A stretch of 8,280 nt of DNA from NCBI GenBank assembly GCA_026713285.1, contig JAPOOT010000297.1, forward strand, positions 1-8,280, read 5' to 3'. This document shows, one piece after another, positions 1 to 6,651 of the stretch. Position 1 is the stretch's first letter. Every line of letters starts with the position of its first letter. The translations under genes were made by a program, and so were the position numbers. Under the pieces are notes generated by a model. It saw nothing but the letters and a program-made list of their open reading frames with translations, searched no databases and was not told the origin of the DNA. Source of the stretch: Gemmatimonadota bacterium. Its GTDB lineage: Bacteria > JAAXHH01.

Positions 1-1
1 A

Positions 2-523
2 TTCGACGTACTGCGCGAATTGAAAGCGCAGGGCGTGGTAAAGAACATCGGACTCGGCGCCCGGTCCGATGACTGGCACGTCCGGCTGATCGACGAAGGC
101 ATTTGCGATGTGTCCCTGACCTTCCTGGACTACACCCTGGTCAACCAGTCTGCCGCCGCAACCATTTTCCCATCGGCCAGAAAGCGCAAGACTGGAGTAA
201 TCCTGGCCAGTGTGCAGGGCATGGGACTGCTGACCGGATCGGAACCCGATCCAGATCGGGAGCGGGGCATGCATCCCGGGTCCGAGCCGAGGGCGCACGG
301 GATCTGGACCTGGTGCCGCGAGCACGGCGTCAACATCCGCCACCTGGCCATCCAGTTCTGTCTGGCGGCGCCGGTGGACAGCGTGGTCATGTTCGGCCCG
401 GCTTCTGTCCGGCACGTGCACGATGCGTACGAGGCCGCCACGGAAACCATTCCACCCGAAATGTGGGAGAAACTCGAGCACGATTTCGGCATCCGGCCCG
501 GGATGGGTGACGGGCCGTCTTAA
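2..523 (+). CDS. Aldo/keto reductase, aldose-1-dehydrogenase-like (5' end outside window)
   Basis: The frame is open from base 2 to the TAA at 521-523 and gives the last 173 residues of a protein whose family is normally about 300-340 residues. The visible half matches the C-terminal part of the aldo/keto reductase TIM barrel. It begins with LRELKAQGVVKNIGLG, the usual strand/helix after the active-site region. It then has LDYTLVNQSA, as in D-threo-aldose/L-fucose dehydrogenase-like members, and a nucleotide-binding end, VVMFGPASVRHVHDAYEA. The family oxidises or reduces sugars and carbonyls with NAD(P) in the cytosol. The catalytic Asp-Tyr-Lys-His residues lie mostly upstream and cannot be checked. 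A TTG at 20 lies in this frame but is internal; the gene clearly continues leftward. Lactonase-type amidohydrolases downstream would suit an aldose-to-lactone step, which is inference. Confidence 0.85.
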   Translation, partial: FDVLRELKAQGVVKNIGLGARSDDWHVRLIDEGICDVSLTFLDYTLVNQSAAATIFPSARKRKTGVILASVQGMGLLTGSEPDPDRERGMHPGSEPRAHGIWTWCREHGVNIRHLAIQFCLAAPVDSVVMFGPASVRHVHDAYEAATETIPPEMWEKLEHDFGIRPGMGDGPS

Positions 524-580
524 CTACTGCAAAGTTCTTCAACTGTAACACGCTCATCATGAGGCAATCTCCACCTCGTC

Positions 581-670
581 CATTCCTGGCGCCGGCATCA
601 CACGGAACCCGGTCCGCATGTCCTCCAATCCTGGCGCCAGCATCTCACGGAACCCGGCTCCCATGTCCTC
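581..670 (+). repeat. 45-bp imperfect tandem duplication spanning the start of the next gene
   Basis: Copy 1 (581-625) and copy 2 (626-670) are adjacent and align without gaps at 39 of 45 positions. Both contain TCCTGGCGCC, CACGGAACCCGG and CATGTCCTC. Because 45 is 15 codons, each copy supplies an ATG (618 and 663) in the same reading frame. The frame is open back to a TAA at 546-548. The second ATG directly precedes the conserved part of the amidohydrolase-like protein, so copy 1 either is untranslated leader or adds a 15-residue N-terminal extension. Neither ATG has a convincing Shine-Dalgarno sequence. The mismatches suggest an older duplication. Confidence 0.85.
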
Positions 671-1424
671 ACTGACCTTCTCGCCCCGCGTACCCGTCAT
701 CGACGCGAATGTATGCGTGGGCAATCACCATACCGGACCATCGCCCTGCAAAAATCCCGTACATCTTCTCGGCGAAATGGATTTTCACGGCGTCCGGCGC
801 GCCGTGATCTACCACGCCCAGGGAGAGCAGATCAGTCCGACCGACGGCAACATGCACCTGGAAGACTGGCTCGACGCGGATGAAAGGCTCATCCCGCAAT
901 GGTCCGTCGCGCCGGTGGAAACATCCATGCGGCAGATCACCGAACTTCACCGCCGGGGCCGGGTGAGATCCGCCCGCCTGCACGATTGCCAATCCGCCGG
1001 ACTTCCTTTTCTTCCTTGGGGTTACGACGATTTGCTGTCCTTTCTTTCGAGTAAGGGGATTCCGCTCTGGATCCCGTTGATGGACGTGGAAACGGACCAC
1101 CTGGTCACGACGCTGAAGGCCTATCCGGACCTGTGTACGGTGCTCATCGGTGCGCATTACACCCACGCGCTGGTCGTACGGGGGTTGCTGGAAGCCAGTT
1201 CCAACACCATGCTGGAACTCAGCCGCTATGAACCCATCGGCGAAGTGGAGGCGCTCGTGGATCGTTTCGGTGCGGATCGATTCGTATACGGGTCCTGGTA
1301 TCCAAGGTACGCCATGGGGCCGATCCTGTTCTATCTGCATCACACGCGCATCAGCGAGGATGATCTCGCCCGTATCTGCGCCGGAAACGTCGAGCGGCTG
1401 CTCGGACTCGCGGAGGGGTCATGA
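663..1424 (+). CDS. Amidohydrolase-2 family protein lacking most metal ligands (possible pseudoenzyme)
   Basis: This is a 253-residue protein with the fold signature of amidohydrolase-2 TIM barrels (PF04909-like). It opens with PVIDANVCVG, has the mid-barrel LIGAHYTHA, then GADRFVYGSWYP and a closing GNVERLLGL. Compared with the adjacent intact paralogue, the usual HxH after strand 1 is N16/C18. The lysine position is R105, the next histidine position is P138, H165 is kept, and the GSD aspartate is W212. A normal metal-dependent hydrolase reaction is therefore doubtful; a structural or regulatory partner role, or unusual chemistry, is inferred. I chose ATG 663 because it sits next to the conserved core. 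ATG 618, in frame within the upstream tandem repeat, would add 15 residues. The stop overlaps the next start (ATGA), implying translational coupling. Confidence 0.8.
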   Translation: MSSLTFSPRVPVIDANVCVGNHHTGPSPCKNPVHLLGEMDFHGVRRAVIYHAQGEQISPTDGNMHLEDWLDADERLIPQWSVAPVETSMRQITELHRRGRVRSARLHDCQSAGLPFLPWGYDDLLSFLSSKGIPLWIPLMDVETDHLVTTLKAYPDLCTVLIGAHYTHALVVRGLLEASSNTMLELSRYEPIGEVEALVDRFGADRFVYGSWYPRYAMGPILFYLHHTRISEDDLARICAGNVERLLGLAEGS

Positions 1425-2170
1425 TAGACGGCACGAGGGTGATCGACTACCACGGTCACGTGGGCAGATGGGAACGTTACGGCATGGTGGACGATCCGGA
1501 GCTCATCCTGGGGGCCATGGATGCCGTCGGAATCGATATCGCGTGCCTGTTCCACATATTCCATCCGGACGGCACGACGGGCAACGATCTGACCGCGCAA
1601 TTCGTCGCCCGGAACCCGGACCGCTTCGTGGGCTTCGCCTACGTGTCCCCTACCATGCCCGACCTCATGGTCCCCGAACTGGAAAGGGCGATCGACAAGC
1701 TGGGGTTTCCGGCCATCAAGCTCTACCCGCCCTATACGCCCTGGCCCTTCAACGAGGAACCATGGCATCCGATCTATGAATTCGCCCAGGACCGGGGCCT
1801 GGCCATCATCTTCCATACGGACCATTTCATCAACAGCCGTCCCCGTTACTTCGAAGACCTCGCGCCGGCCTACCCACGGGTGAATTTCGTTTCCGCGCAC
1901 TGCGGCAACGTGCCTGAAGCACGCGCGGAAGCCATCGCCGCCGCGCAGAAATTCCCGAATGTCTACCTGGAGACCTGTTCGACCTACCGGACGCCCGGCG
2001 TGATCGAAGAGCTGGTGGAAAAGGGCGGGGCGGACCGCGTGCTGTACGGATCGGACATGCCCCTGATGGATCCGAGGCCGCAGATAGGAAAGATCATCAC
2101 CGCCCGGATCTCAAACGAGGCGAAACGCATGGCGCTGGGCGAGAACGCGGCCCGGCTGCTGGGCATATAG
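1421..2170 (+). CDS. Amidohydrolase-2 family metal-dependent hydrolase
   Basis: This 249-residue protein is a complete amidohydrolase-2 TIM barrel with all expected metal and catalytic positions visible. These are H11 and H13 (DYHGH), K100 (AIKLYPP), H132 within FHTDH, H160 (SAHCGN) and D212 (YGSDMP). The C-terminus GENAARLLGI is typical of the family. Members hydrolyse lactones such as sugar lactones, decarboxylate aromatic acids or cleave amides, so the substrate cannot be fixed from sequence. The start ATG at 1421 overlaps the previous gene's TGA, and the gap to the SGNH hydrolase start is 54 bp, so the three genes are likely co-transcribed. The preceding gene is a diverged paralogue with most ligands missing, suggesting the two may act as a complex. 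Confidence 0.9.
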   Translation: MIDGTRVIDYHGHVGRWERYGMVDDPELILGAMDAVGIDIACLFHIFHPDGTTGNDLTAQFVARNPDRFVGFAYVSPTMPDLMVPELERAIDKLGFPAIKLYPPYTPWPFNEEPWHPIYEFAQDRGLAIIFHTDHFINSRPRYFEDLAPAYPRVNFVSAHCGNVPEARAEAIAAAQKFPNVYLETCSTYRTPGVIEELVEKGGADRVLYGSDMPLMDPRPQIGKIITARISNEAKRMALGENAARLLGI

Positions 2171-2214
2171 GCCATCCGACTATCCTTCTGATTCTGACCG
2201 AACACCCTCGACCT

Positions 2215-2220
2215 GGAGGT
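2215..2220 (+). promoter_or_regulatory. Shine-Dalgarno sequence supporting a GTG start
   Basis: GGAGGT ends 4 bases before GTG 2225 and is the strongest ribosome-binding match in this gap. It supports the GTG start over later in-frame codons. A nearby TTG at 2221 is out of frame. Confidence 0.7.
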
Positions 2221-2224
2221 TTGC

Positions 2225-3217
2225 GTGATTCTCGGCCAAGCTGAACTGCACAACGTACACGAATTGTTGGACGATCCCGGAGGACAGGGCAGCATCTGTT
2301 GCCGCGTACCGAACGACCTGCGCGTGACGTTAAACGAATCGGCGAAGAACAACGCGCTGCAGGCAACGGGGTGCGAAATCCGGTTCAACCTGGAGGGGCC
2401 ACGGGCAGTCATCACGCTCCAGAGCCCTGAAGGTCCGACGCTTGCGGAAGTATACCAGGGCGATTTCTTCAGCGCCCTGCATATCGTCGACGCAACGCCG
2501 ACGCGGATTGTCGTGGAACGTCCGGAGTCCGAGCCGGAGATGCGACAGGTTACTCCGTCCAACGCGCGCTTCGACACCGGCCTTACCCGCGTAGTCCTGC
2601 CGTGGCGGCCCGCCGTCCGGCTGATCTCCATCGAGGGCGAGACATCGCTGCCGGGATCTCAACAGTCGCCGGACACCCGCTACCTCGCCTACGGTTCGTC
2701 GATCACCCACGGCAGCACGGCCGTGCGGCCCACGGGCACGTACCCCGCCCGTACCGCCGAACTGCTCGGCACCGACCTGTTCAACCTGGGCTTCGGCGGA
2801 GGCGCCCACATGGAAGCGGGCATGGCGGATTACATCGCCGGGCGAGAGGATTGGCACGTCGCGACGCTGGAAATGGGCATCAATGTCGTCCAATCATTCA
2901 GTGTGGATGAGTTTCACCGTCGTGTCGAGTACTTCGTAACGACCATTGCGGACGCCCATCCCGACGACTGGATCTTCTGCATTGACATCTTCCCGTGCCG
3001 CTATGATTTTACGGGCGTCGAAAAGTGCGAGACTTTCCGGTCCATCGTGGCGGAGCGGGTCCGGCAACTGGACCGACCGAAGCTGGTGCACGTTCCTGGA
3101 GACGCCATGCTTCGGTCAATCAACGGTCTTACGGTGGATCTCGTGCACCCGGCCCCCGGTGGGTTCGAGGAGATGGCGCGGAACCTGTCGGACATCATCA
3201 GTACACATCGGAAATAG
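2225..3217 (+). CDS. SGNH/GDSL hydrolase with N-terminal beta domain (carbohydrate-esterase-like)
   Basis: This 330-residue protein has two parts. Residues 1 to about 145 are beta-rich, resembling the SGNH_hydro_N domain. Residues about 150-325 form an SGNH hydrolase domain. Block I is YGSSITHG, with S159 as likely nucleophile (a GSSIT variant of GDSIT). Block II is FNLGFGGG, block III is MGIN with N220, and block V is DLVHP, giving the D305/H308 pair. The family cleaves acyl esters, often acetyl groups on sugars. I see no signal peptide, so a cytosolic role is more likely. Translation starts at GTG 2225. It lies 54 bp after the amidohydrolase gene and 62 bp before the Gfo/Idh/MocA gene, all on one strand. 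Substrate is unknown. Confidence 0.88.
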   Translation: MILGQAELHNVHELLDDPGGQGSICCRVPNDLRVTLNESAKNNALQATGCEIRFNLEGPRAVITLQSPEGPTLAEVYQGDFFSALHIVDATPTRIVVERPESEPEMRQVTPSNARFDTGLTRVVLPWRPAVRLISIEGETSLPGSQQSPDTRYLAYGSSITHGSTAVRPTGTYPARTAELLGTDLFNLGFGGGAHMEAGMADYIAGREDWHVATLEMGINVVQSFSVDEFHRRVEYFVTTIADAHPDDWIFCIDIFPCRYDFTGVEKCETFRSIVAERVRQLDRPKLVHVPGDAMLRSINGLTVDLVHPAPGGFEEMARNLSDIISTHRK

Positions 3218-3279
3218 TCGGTAACTGCGTGTAACCGGCAGCGATCCTTTCATCATCCAGTATACCAAAGGGGAAACAA

Positions 3280-4311
3280 ATGGAAACCATCCGGGTAGGC
3301 GTGGTCGGCGCAGGCACCAATACCGTCGCCATGCATATACCGAAACTCCAGGCCATCGAAGGGGTGGAGATCGTCAGCGTCTGCAACCGCAGCCGCGCGT
3401 CCTCGGAACGCGTGGCCGCGCAGTTCGGCATACCGACCGTCTACGAGACATGGACCGAACTGATCGAGGCCGACGATACCGATGCCATCGTCGTCGGCAC
3501 CTGGCCCTACCTCCACTGCGCCACCACCCTGGCGGCCCTGGCAAACGGCAAGCACATCCTGTGCGAGGCGCGCATGGCCATGAACCTCGAAGAGGCCCAG
3601 CTCATGCACGACGCTTCGCAGAGCAACCCGGACCTCGTCGCCCAAATCGTGCCTTCACCCATGACGCTCTGGGCCGACAAGACCATTCAGCGCCTGATCG
3701 CGGAAGGCTACGCGGGCGACTTGCTCAGCGTGGAACTTCGCTCCTCCGGCAGCGACTTCATCGACCGCGACGGGCCCATGCACTGGCGGCAGAACGTCGA
3801 TTTCAGCGGAATGAACATCATGACCATGGGCATCTGGTACGAGGCCATGCGACGCTGGGTAGGGGATCCACTGTCGGTGTACGCCCAGGGAAAGACCTTC
3901 ACGAAGATGCGGCGCGATGCCGATACGGGTGTGATGCGCGCCGTAAAGGTGCCGGAGCATATAGACATCGTGATGGACCTGATTTGCGGCGCGTCGGCCT
4001 ATGTCAAGATTTCAACGGTCCAGGGACTCGCCGACGAAAGCGAAGCCACGATCTATGGCAGCGAAGGAACGATCCGGATGGGCGAAGGGAAAATCTACGG
4101 GGCGCAACGTGGAGACGACACCCTGGCCGAGATTGAAATACGTCCCGAAGACCACGCGGAATGGCGGGTGGAAGAGGAATTCGTCAATGCCATCCGCGGT
4201 CTCGAAAAGGTTTCCCACACGCCTTTCGACATAGGCGTCAAGTACATGGAATTCACCGAGGCGGTGACCCGCAGCATGGCGGAGGGCAAGGCCATAGCCC
4301 TGCCGCTCTAG
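3280..4311 (+). CDS. Gfo/Idh/MocA family oxidoreductase, atypical catalytic residues
   Basis: This 343-residue protein has the usual length and two-domain layout. The N-terminal Rossmann domain starts IRVGVVGAGTNT, followed by VSVCNRS at the cofactor-ribose position and DAIVVGTWPYLHCATTLAALANGK. The C-terminal alpha/beta domain ends with the common substrate-side pattern and MAEGKAIALPL. The family uses NAD(P) on sugars, inositols and related alcohols. Two features are unusual. The normal EKP motif reads E96-A97-R98 (CEARMA), losing the lysine. The usual D-x-G-x-H segment reads TMGIW, placing T182 and W186 where Asp and His are expected. Redox activity on a typical substrate is thus uncertain. 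The start is ATG 3280, preceded by AAAGGGGA at 3267-3274. It is the last gene of the left-hand + strand run. Confidence 0.88.
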   Translation: METIRVGVVGAGTNTVAMHIPKLQAIEGVEIVSVCNRSRASSERVAAQFGIPTVYETWTELIEADDTDAIVVGTWPYLHCATTLAALANGKHILCEARMAMNLEEAQLMHDASQSNPDLVAQIVPSPMTLWADKTIQRLIAEGYAGDLLSVELRSSGSDFIDRDGPMHWRQNVDFSGMNIMTMGIWYEAMRRWVGDPLSVYAQGKTFTKMRRDADTGVMRAVKVPEHIDIVMDLICGASAYVKISTVQGLADESEATIYGSEGTIRMGEGKIYGAQRGDDTLAEIEIRPEDHAEWRVEEEFVNAIRGLEKVSHTPFDIGVKYMEFTEAVTRSMAEGKAIALPL

Positions 4312-4346
4312 GCGGGCAATGACCCGCGCACCGGGGAAACTGCACG

Positions 4347-4375
4347 CGCAATTTTCAATTTGAAACTGAATTGCG
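4347..4375. terminator. Hairpin between convergent genes, possible bidirectional terminator
   Basis: CGCAATT (4347-4353) and AATTGCG (4369-4375) are perfect inverted 7-base arms. An inner TTCA/TGAA pairing is also possible. The element sits between the end of the oxidoreductase gene and the end of the minus-strand kinase gene, where a shared terminator is expected. There is no clear T-run on either side, so intrinsic termination is uncertain. A second short stem, GCGGG/CCCGC (4312-4316 with 4323-4327), lies immediately after the oxidoreductase stop. Confidence 0.4.
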
Positions 4376-4399
4376 GCTTACATGACCTGGCAAGTGGGG

Positions 4400-4981
4400 T
4401 TACGGTGAGGTGACAAGGTCTACGTAGGCCAGGACCGCGTCGATCAAATCCTGCGGGGCCGATTCGTTCACGACGGTGAAATCCGCCATGGCGATGGGAC
4501 CGCCCTTCTCGATGTTCTCGATCTCGGCGTGGTCCCGCATCCGCGCCTCGTTCGCCGTGAGGGGACGCATGAGGTAATGCGGGTCGGTCCGCGCGTCGTG
4601 CACGCGGTTTTCCAGGCGGGCGTAACGGGTCTTCGGAGAGGAGGCGACGGCCACCACGTGGACCCGGTCGCCGTAGGTTTCTTTCAGGATCTTGTGCTCC
4701 GACCAGGAATAGAGTCCGTCGATCACCACGTGACCTTGTTTCAGGCCTTCTTCGATGGCGGGCAGCGAAAGCGTCGCGAATGCGCCCATCCCGTGGCCGC
4801 GCCGTAAGCGTTCCCGCATCTCCTTTTCGTTCTCCGGATTCACTTCACGGCCTTCTTCCCTGAGCCGGTCGATCGTTACCTGGCCGAAACGGATATGGCG
4901 CCAGCCCCGGTCTACCAGGCATTCGGCGGCCGTCGACTTGCCCGATCCGGTCATGCCTACAATGGCGACGATGAAGTGCAT
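4400..4981 (-). CDS. P-loop nucleotide kinase, UPF0200/dephospho-CoA-kinase-like
   Basis: Read from ATG 4981 this is a 193-residue small P-loop kinase. The Walker A motif GMTGSGKS spans residues 9-16 just after the first strand. VVIDGLYSWSE (about 85-95) supplies the core acidic strand, VVAVASSPKTRYARLENR follows, then RDHAEIENIEKGG resembles a lid, and ADFTVVNE closes the core. This order matches UPF0200-type proteins, which resemble CoaE and NMP kinases; a phosphotransfer role on a nucleotide or CoA precursor is likely but the substrate is open. The reading frame extends upstream to 5200, but I chose 4981. The Walker region starts directly there, the extra 73 residues look unstructured, and a strong promoter at 5073-5101 would start transcription inside that extension. 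It is convergent with the oxidoreductase and divergent from the permease. Confidence 0.82.
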   Translation of the reverse strand: MHFIVAIVGMTGSGKSTAAECLVDRGWRHIRFGQVTIDRLREEGREVNPENEKEMRERLRRGHGMGAFATLSLPAIEEGLKQGHVVIDGLYSWSEHKILKETYGDRVHVVAVASSPKTRYARLENRVHDARTDPHYLMRPLTANEARMRDHAEIENIEKGGPIAMADFTVVNESAPQDLIDAVLAYVDLVTSP

Positions 4982-5027
4982 TTCGAGTCCGGCCGTTTTC
5001 AGTGTAGGAGTCGGAAGCCGAGGGGTC

Positions 5028-5051
5028 CCGGGGATCGATCCTCCTCCCCGG
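5028..5051 (-). promoter_or_regulatory. GC-rich hairpin in the kinase 5' leader
   Basis: CCGGGGA (5028-5034) and TCCCCGG (5045-5051) are perfect 7-base inverted arms around a 10-base loop. The 10-base palindrome GGATCGATCC (5032-5041) overlaps it. A smaller stem, TCGG/CCGA with a 3-base loop, lies at 5011-5021. Both fall between the predicted transcription start near 5066 and ATG 4981. They could modulate translation or be a protein-binding site; no U-run follows, so attenuation is not evident. Confidence 0.4.
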
Positions 5052-5072
5052 TCCATGATAAAAACCGGGCTG

Positions 5073-5101
5073 AATATACAGTTTTCTCGAGGCCCTGTCA
5101 A
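5073..5101 (-). promoter_or_regulatory. Near-consensus sigma70-type promoter for the kinase gene
   Basis: On the minus strand TTGACA (5101-5096) is followed by exactly 17 bases and then TATATT (5078-5073). That is a perfect -35 and a -10 with one mismatch to TATAAT-like consensus at each of its last positions allowed in strong promoters. Predicted transcription starts near 5066, giving a leader of about 85 bases before ATG 4981. Confidence 0.7.
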
Positions 5102-5128
5102 AGTGGATGTGCGCGGGGTATATTGTCC

Positions 5129-5157
5129 TTGACGATGTACCCGCTGCCGGTTTGTAT
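5129..5157 (+). promoter_or_regulatory. Possible promoter for the permease-ThDP enzyme operon
   Basis: TTGACG (5129-5134), a 17-base spacer and TTGTAT (5152-5157) form a plausible but weak sigma70-like arrangement. A TATTAA at 5155-5160 is an alternative -10 with a poor 20-base spacing. It lies about 65 bases upstream of the permease start in the divergent region and does not overlap the minus-strand promoter. Confidence 0.3.
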
Positions 5158-5220
5158 TAAGACGCTTCTCTTCTTCTGAAACACCGAAATCCCTGCGCAT
5201 GGCGGCAACGGAGGCATAGC

Positions 5221-6621
5221 ATGGCTGAACAAGTACCGGAGCGCGTCGGAAGTCGATTCCAGCTCGAGACCGAACTGTCTCGGGATCTCGGTCTGGTCGC
5301 GGCCACGACGATCATCGTCGGCGGCATCATCGGATCTGGGATATTCGCCGCGCCTGCGGGCATCGCGGCCGTGCTGGGATCACCGTCGCTGTTCCTCCTC
5401 GTCTGGGTGATCGGCGGGCTGCTCTGCTTCTCAGGCGCCCTGTGTTTCGCTGAACTGGGCGCAATGATGCCCCGCACGGGCGGGATCATCGTGTACCTGC
5501 GCGAGTCCTACCCGCCTTTCGTACCCTTCCTTTACGGTTGGACGGAGACCGCCGTGATCTGTCCCGGCGCCCTGGCCGCCGTCTCCATGATCTGCACTTC
5601 GTACGTCGGTTATTTCATCCCGGAAATCTCGCTGGAGAACGTCCTTATTCAGGCCGGACCGCTCATGGTATCGACGCAGCACCTGGCCATTTTCGCCGTC
5701 CTGGGGCTGCTGTGCGCCGTTAACTACGCAGGCGTGCGTTTCGGCGGCATCATTTCCAACCTTTCCACCTTCGCCAAGGTCGCGGCACTACTCGCACTGG
5801 TGTGCCTGGCCCTGATTGTCGGCGGATCCGCGGAGAATTTCTCCACGCCGTCGGCCACAGGCAGGGAAATGAGCCTGTTCGGCGCGCTGGGCACGGCCAT
5901 GGTCGGCATCCTGTTCTCGTATAACGGCTGGTACAATACGAACAATGTCGCGGGCGAGGTGAAGGATCCGCGGCGGGTACTGCCCCTGGCCATCATCATC
6001 GGCCTGAGCCTGTGCATGCTGGTCTACCTGGCGGTCAACTGGGCGTACCTGTACGTCATGAATATCGACGAGATCGCCGGGTCGAACCAGATTGCGGCCG
6101 AGGTTGCGGAAAGGTTGATCGGTCCGGTGGGCGGGTCGCTCACCTCGCTTGCGGTCATCGTGGCCACCTTCGGAACGCTCAATGCCAACATCATCTACAT
6201 GCCGCGTATCACCTACGGCATGGCCCGCGAGCGCCTGTTCTTCAGCTGGCTCACTCGCGTGCATCCCAGGTTCCGCACACCATCGAGAACGATTACGACG
6301 CTGACCGTCCTGGGGATGATCTGGAGCCTCGTCGGGAACTTCATGGAAATCATCATGGCCGTGATGTACGTGCTGTTCGTGTTCTACGTGCTGACCGTTA
6401 TCGCCGTGTTCATCCTGCGCCGCAAGTATCCCGACGAGCCGCGGCCGTTCAAGGTGTGGGGCTATCCCGTCACGCCGCTGTTCTTTATCGTCGTTTCCCT
6501 CGGATACATCGCATCGACGGTTCTTTTCAGTTTCAGCGAAGCGCTTCCGGGGATCATCGTGCTGCTCCTCGGAGCGCCCGTTTACCTGCTCTGGTTCCGC
6601 AGGCAGGTGATTCATGAATAG
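5221..6621 (+). CDS. APC-superfamily amino-acid permease
   Basis: This 466-residue integral membrane protein has about 12 hydrophobic segments, at roughly residues 24-48, 56-80, 103-133, 155-173, 180-202, 220-240, 255-280, 305-327, 357-375, 376-398, 415-437 and 442-460. TM1 carries the APC hallmark GGIIGSGIF (34-42), whose unwound region binds the amino-acid backbone. PRTGG (84-88) follows TM2. FSYNGW (232-237) leading into GEVKDPRR (245-252) is the TM6 region of the LAT-like subgroup. RPFKVWGYPVTPL before TM11 is also typical. It likely imports or exchanges an amino acid across the inner membrane. ATG 5221 has GGAGG at 5210-5214, six bases upstream. The following ThDP enzyme gene starts 30 bp after the stop, so they are probably co-transcribed. 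The exact substrate is not visible. Confidence 0.92.
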   Translation: MAEQVPERVGSRFQLETELSRDLGLVAATTIIVGGIIGSGIFAAPAGIAAVLGSPSLFLLVWVIGGLLCFSGALCFAELGAMMPRTGGIIVYLRESYPPFVPFLYGWTETAVICPGALAAVSMICTSYVGYFIPEISLENVLIQAGPLMVSTQHLAIFAVLGLLCAVNYAGVRFGGIISNLSTFAKVAALLALVCLALIVGGSAENFSTPSATGREMSLFGALGTAMVGILFSYNGWYNTNNVAGEVKDPRRVLPLAIIIGLSLCMLVYLAVNWAYLYVMNIDEIAGSNQIAAEVAERLIGPVGGSLTSLAVIVATFGTLNANIIYMPRITYGMARERLFFSWLTRVHPRFRTPSRTITTLTVLGMIWSLVGNFMEIIMAVMYVLFVFYVLTVIAVFILRRKYPDEPRPFKVWGYPVTPLFFIVVSLGYIASTVLFSFSEALPGIIVLLLGAPVYLLWFRRQVIHE

Positions 6622-6638
6622 CCATCAGATTCAGGAGT

Positions 6639-6645
6639 GGAGGAG
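6639..6645 (+). promoter_or_regulatory. Shine-Dalgarno sequence deciding the ThDP enzyme start
   Basis: GGAGGAG lies 6 bases before ATG 6652. The alternative in-frame GTG at 6637 overlaps this sequence and would have it inside the coding region, so ATG 6652 is the better start. Confidence 0.7.
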
Positions 6646-6651
6646 TTTCAG

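Noticed and set aside
669..1343. Long open frame on the minus strand opposite the first amidohydrolase gene
   Set aside because: It is antisense to a gene with clear family motifs, its translation shows no recognisable domain, and such frames are common in GC-rich coding DNA.
4312..4327. GCGGG/CCCGC hairpin after the oxidoreductase stop
   Set aside because: The stem is only 5 bp and no T-run follows, so I do not list it as a separate terminator.
4982..5200. 73-residue N-terminal extension of the kinase frame
   Set aside because: It spans the strong minus-strand promoter and structured leader, has low-complexity polar sequence, and the family core begins at ATG 4981.
5199..5219. Six-codon open frame (MAATEA) just before the permease
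   Set aside because: It has no Shine-Dalgarno of its own and contains the permease's ribosome-binding site; it is too short to support as a leader peptide.
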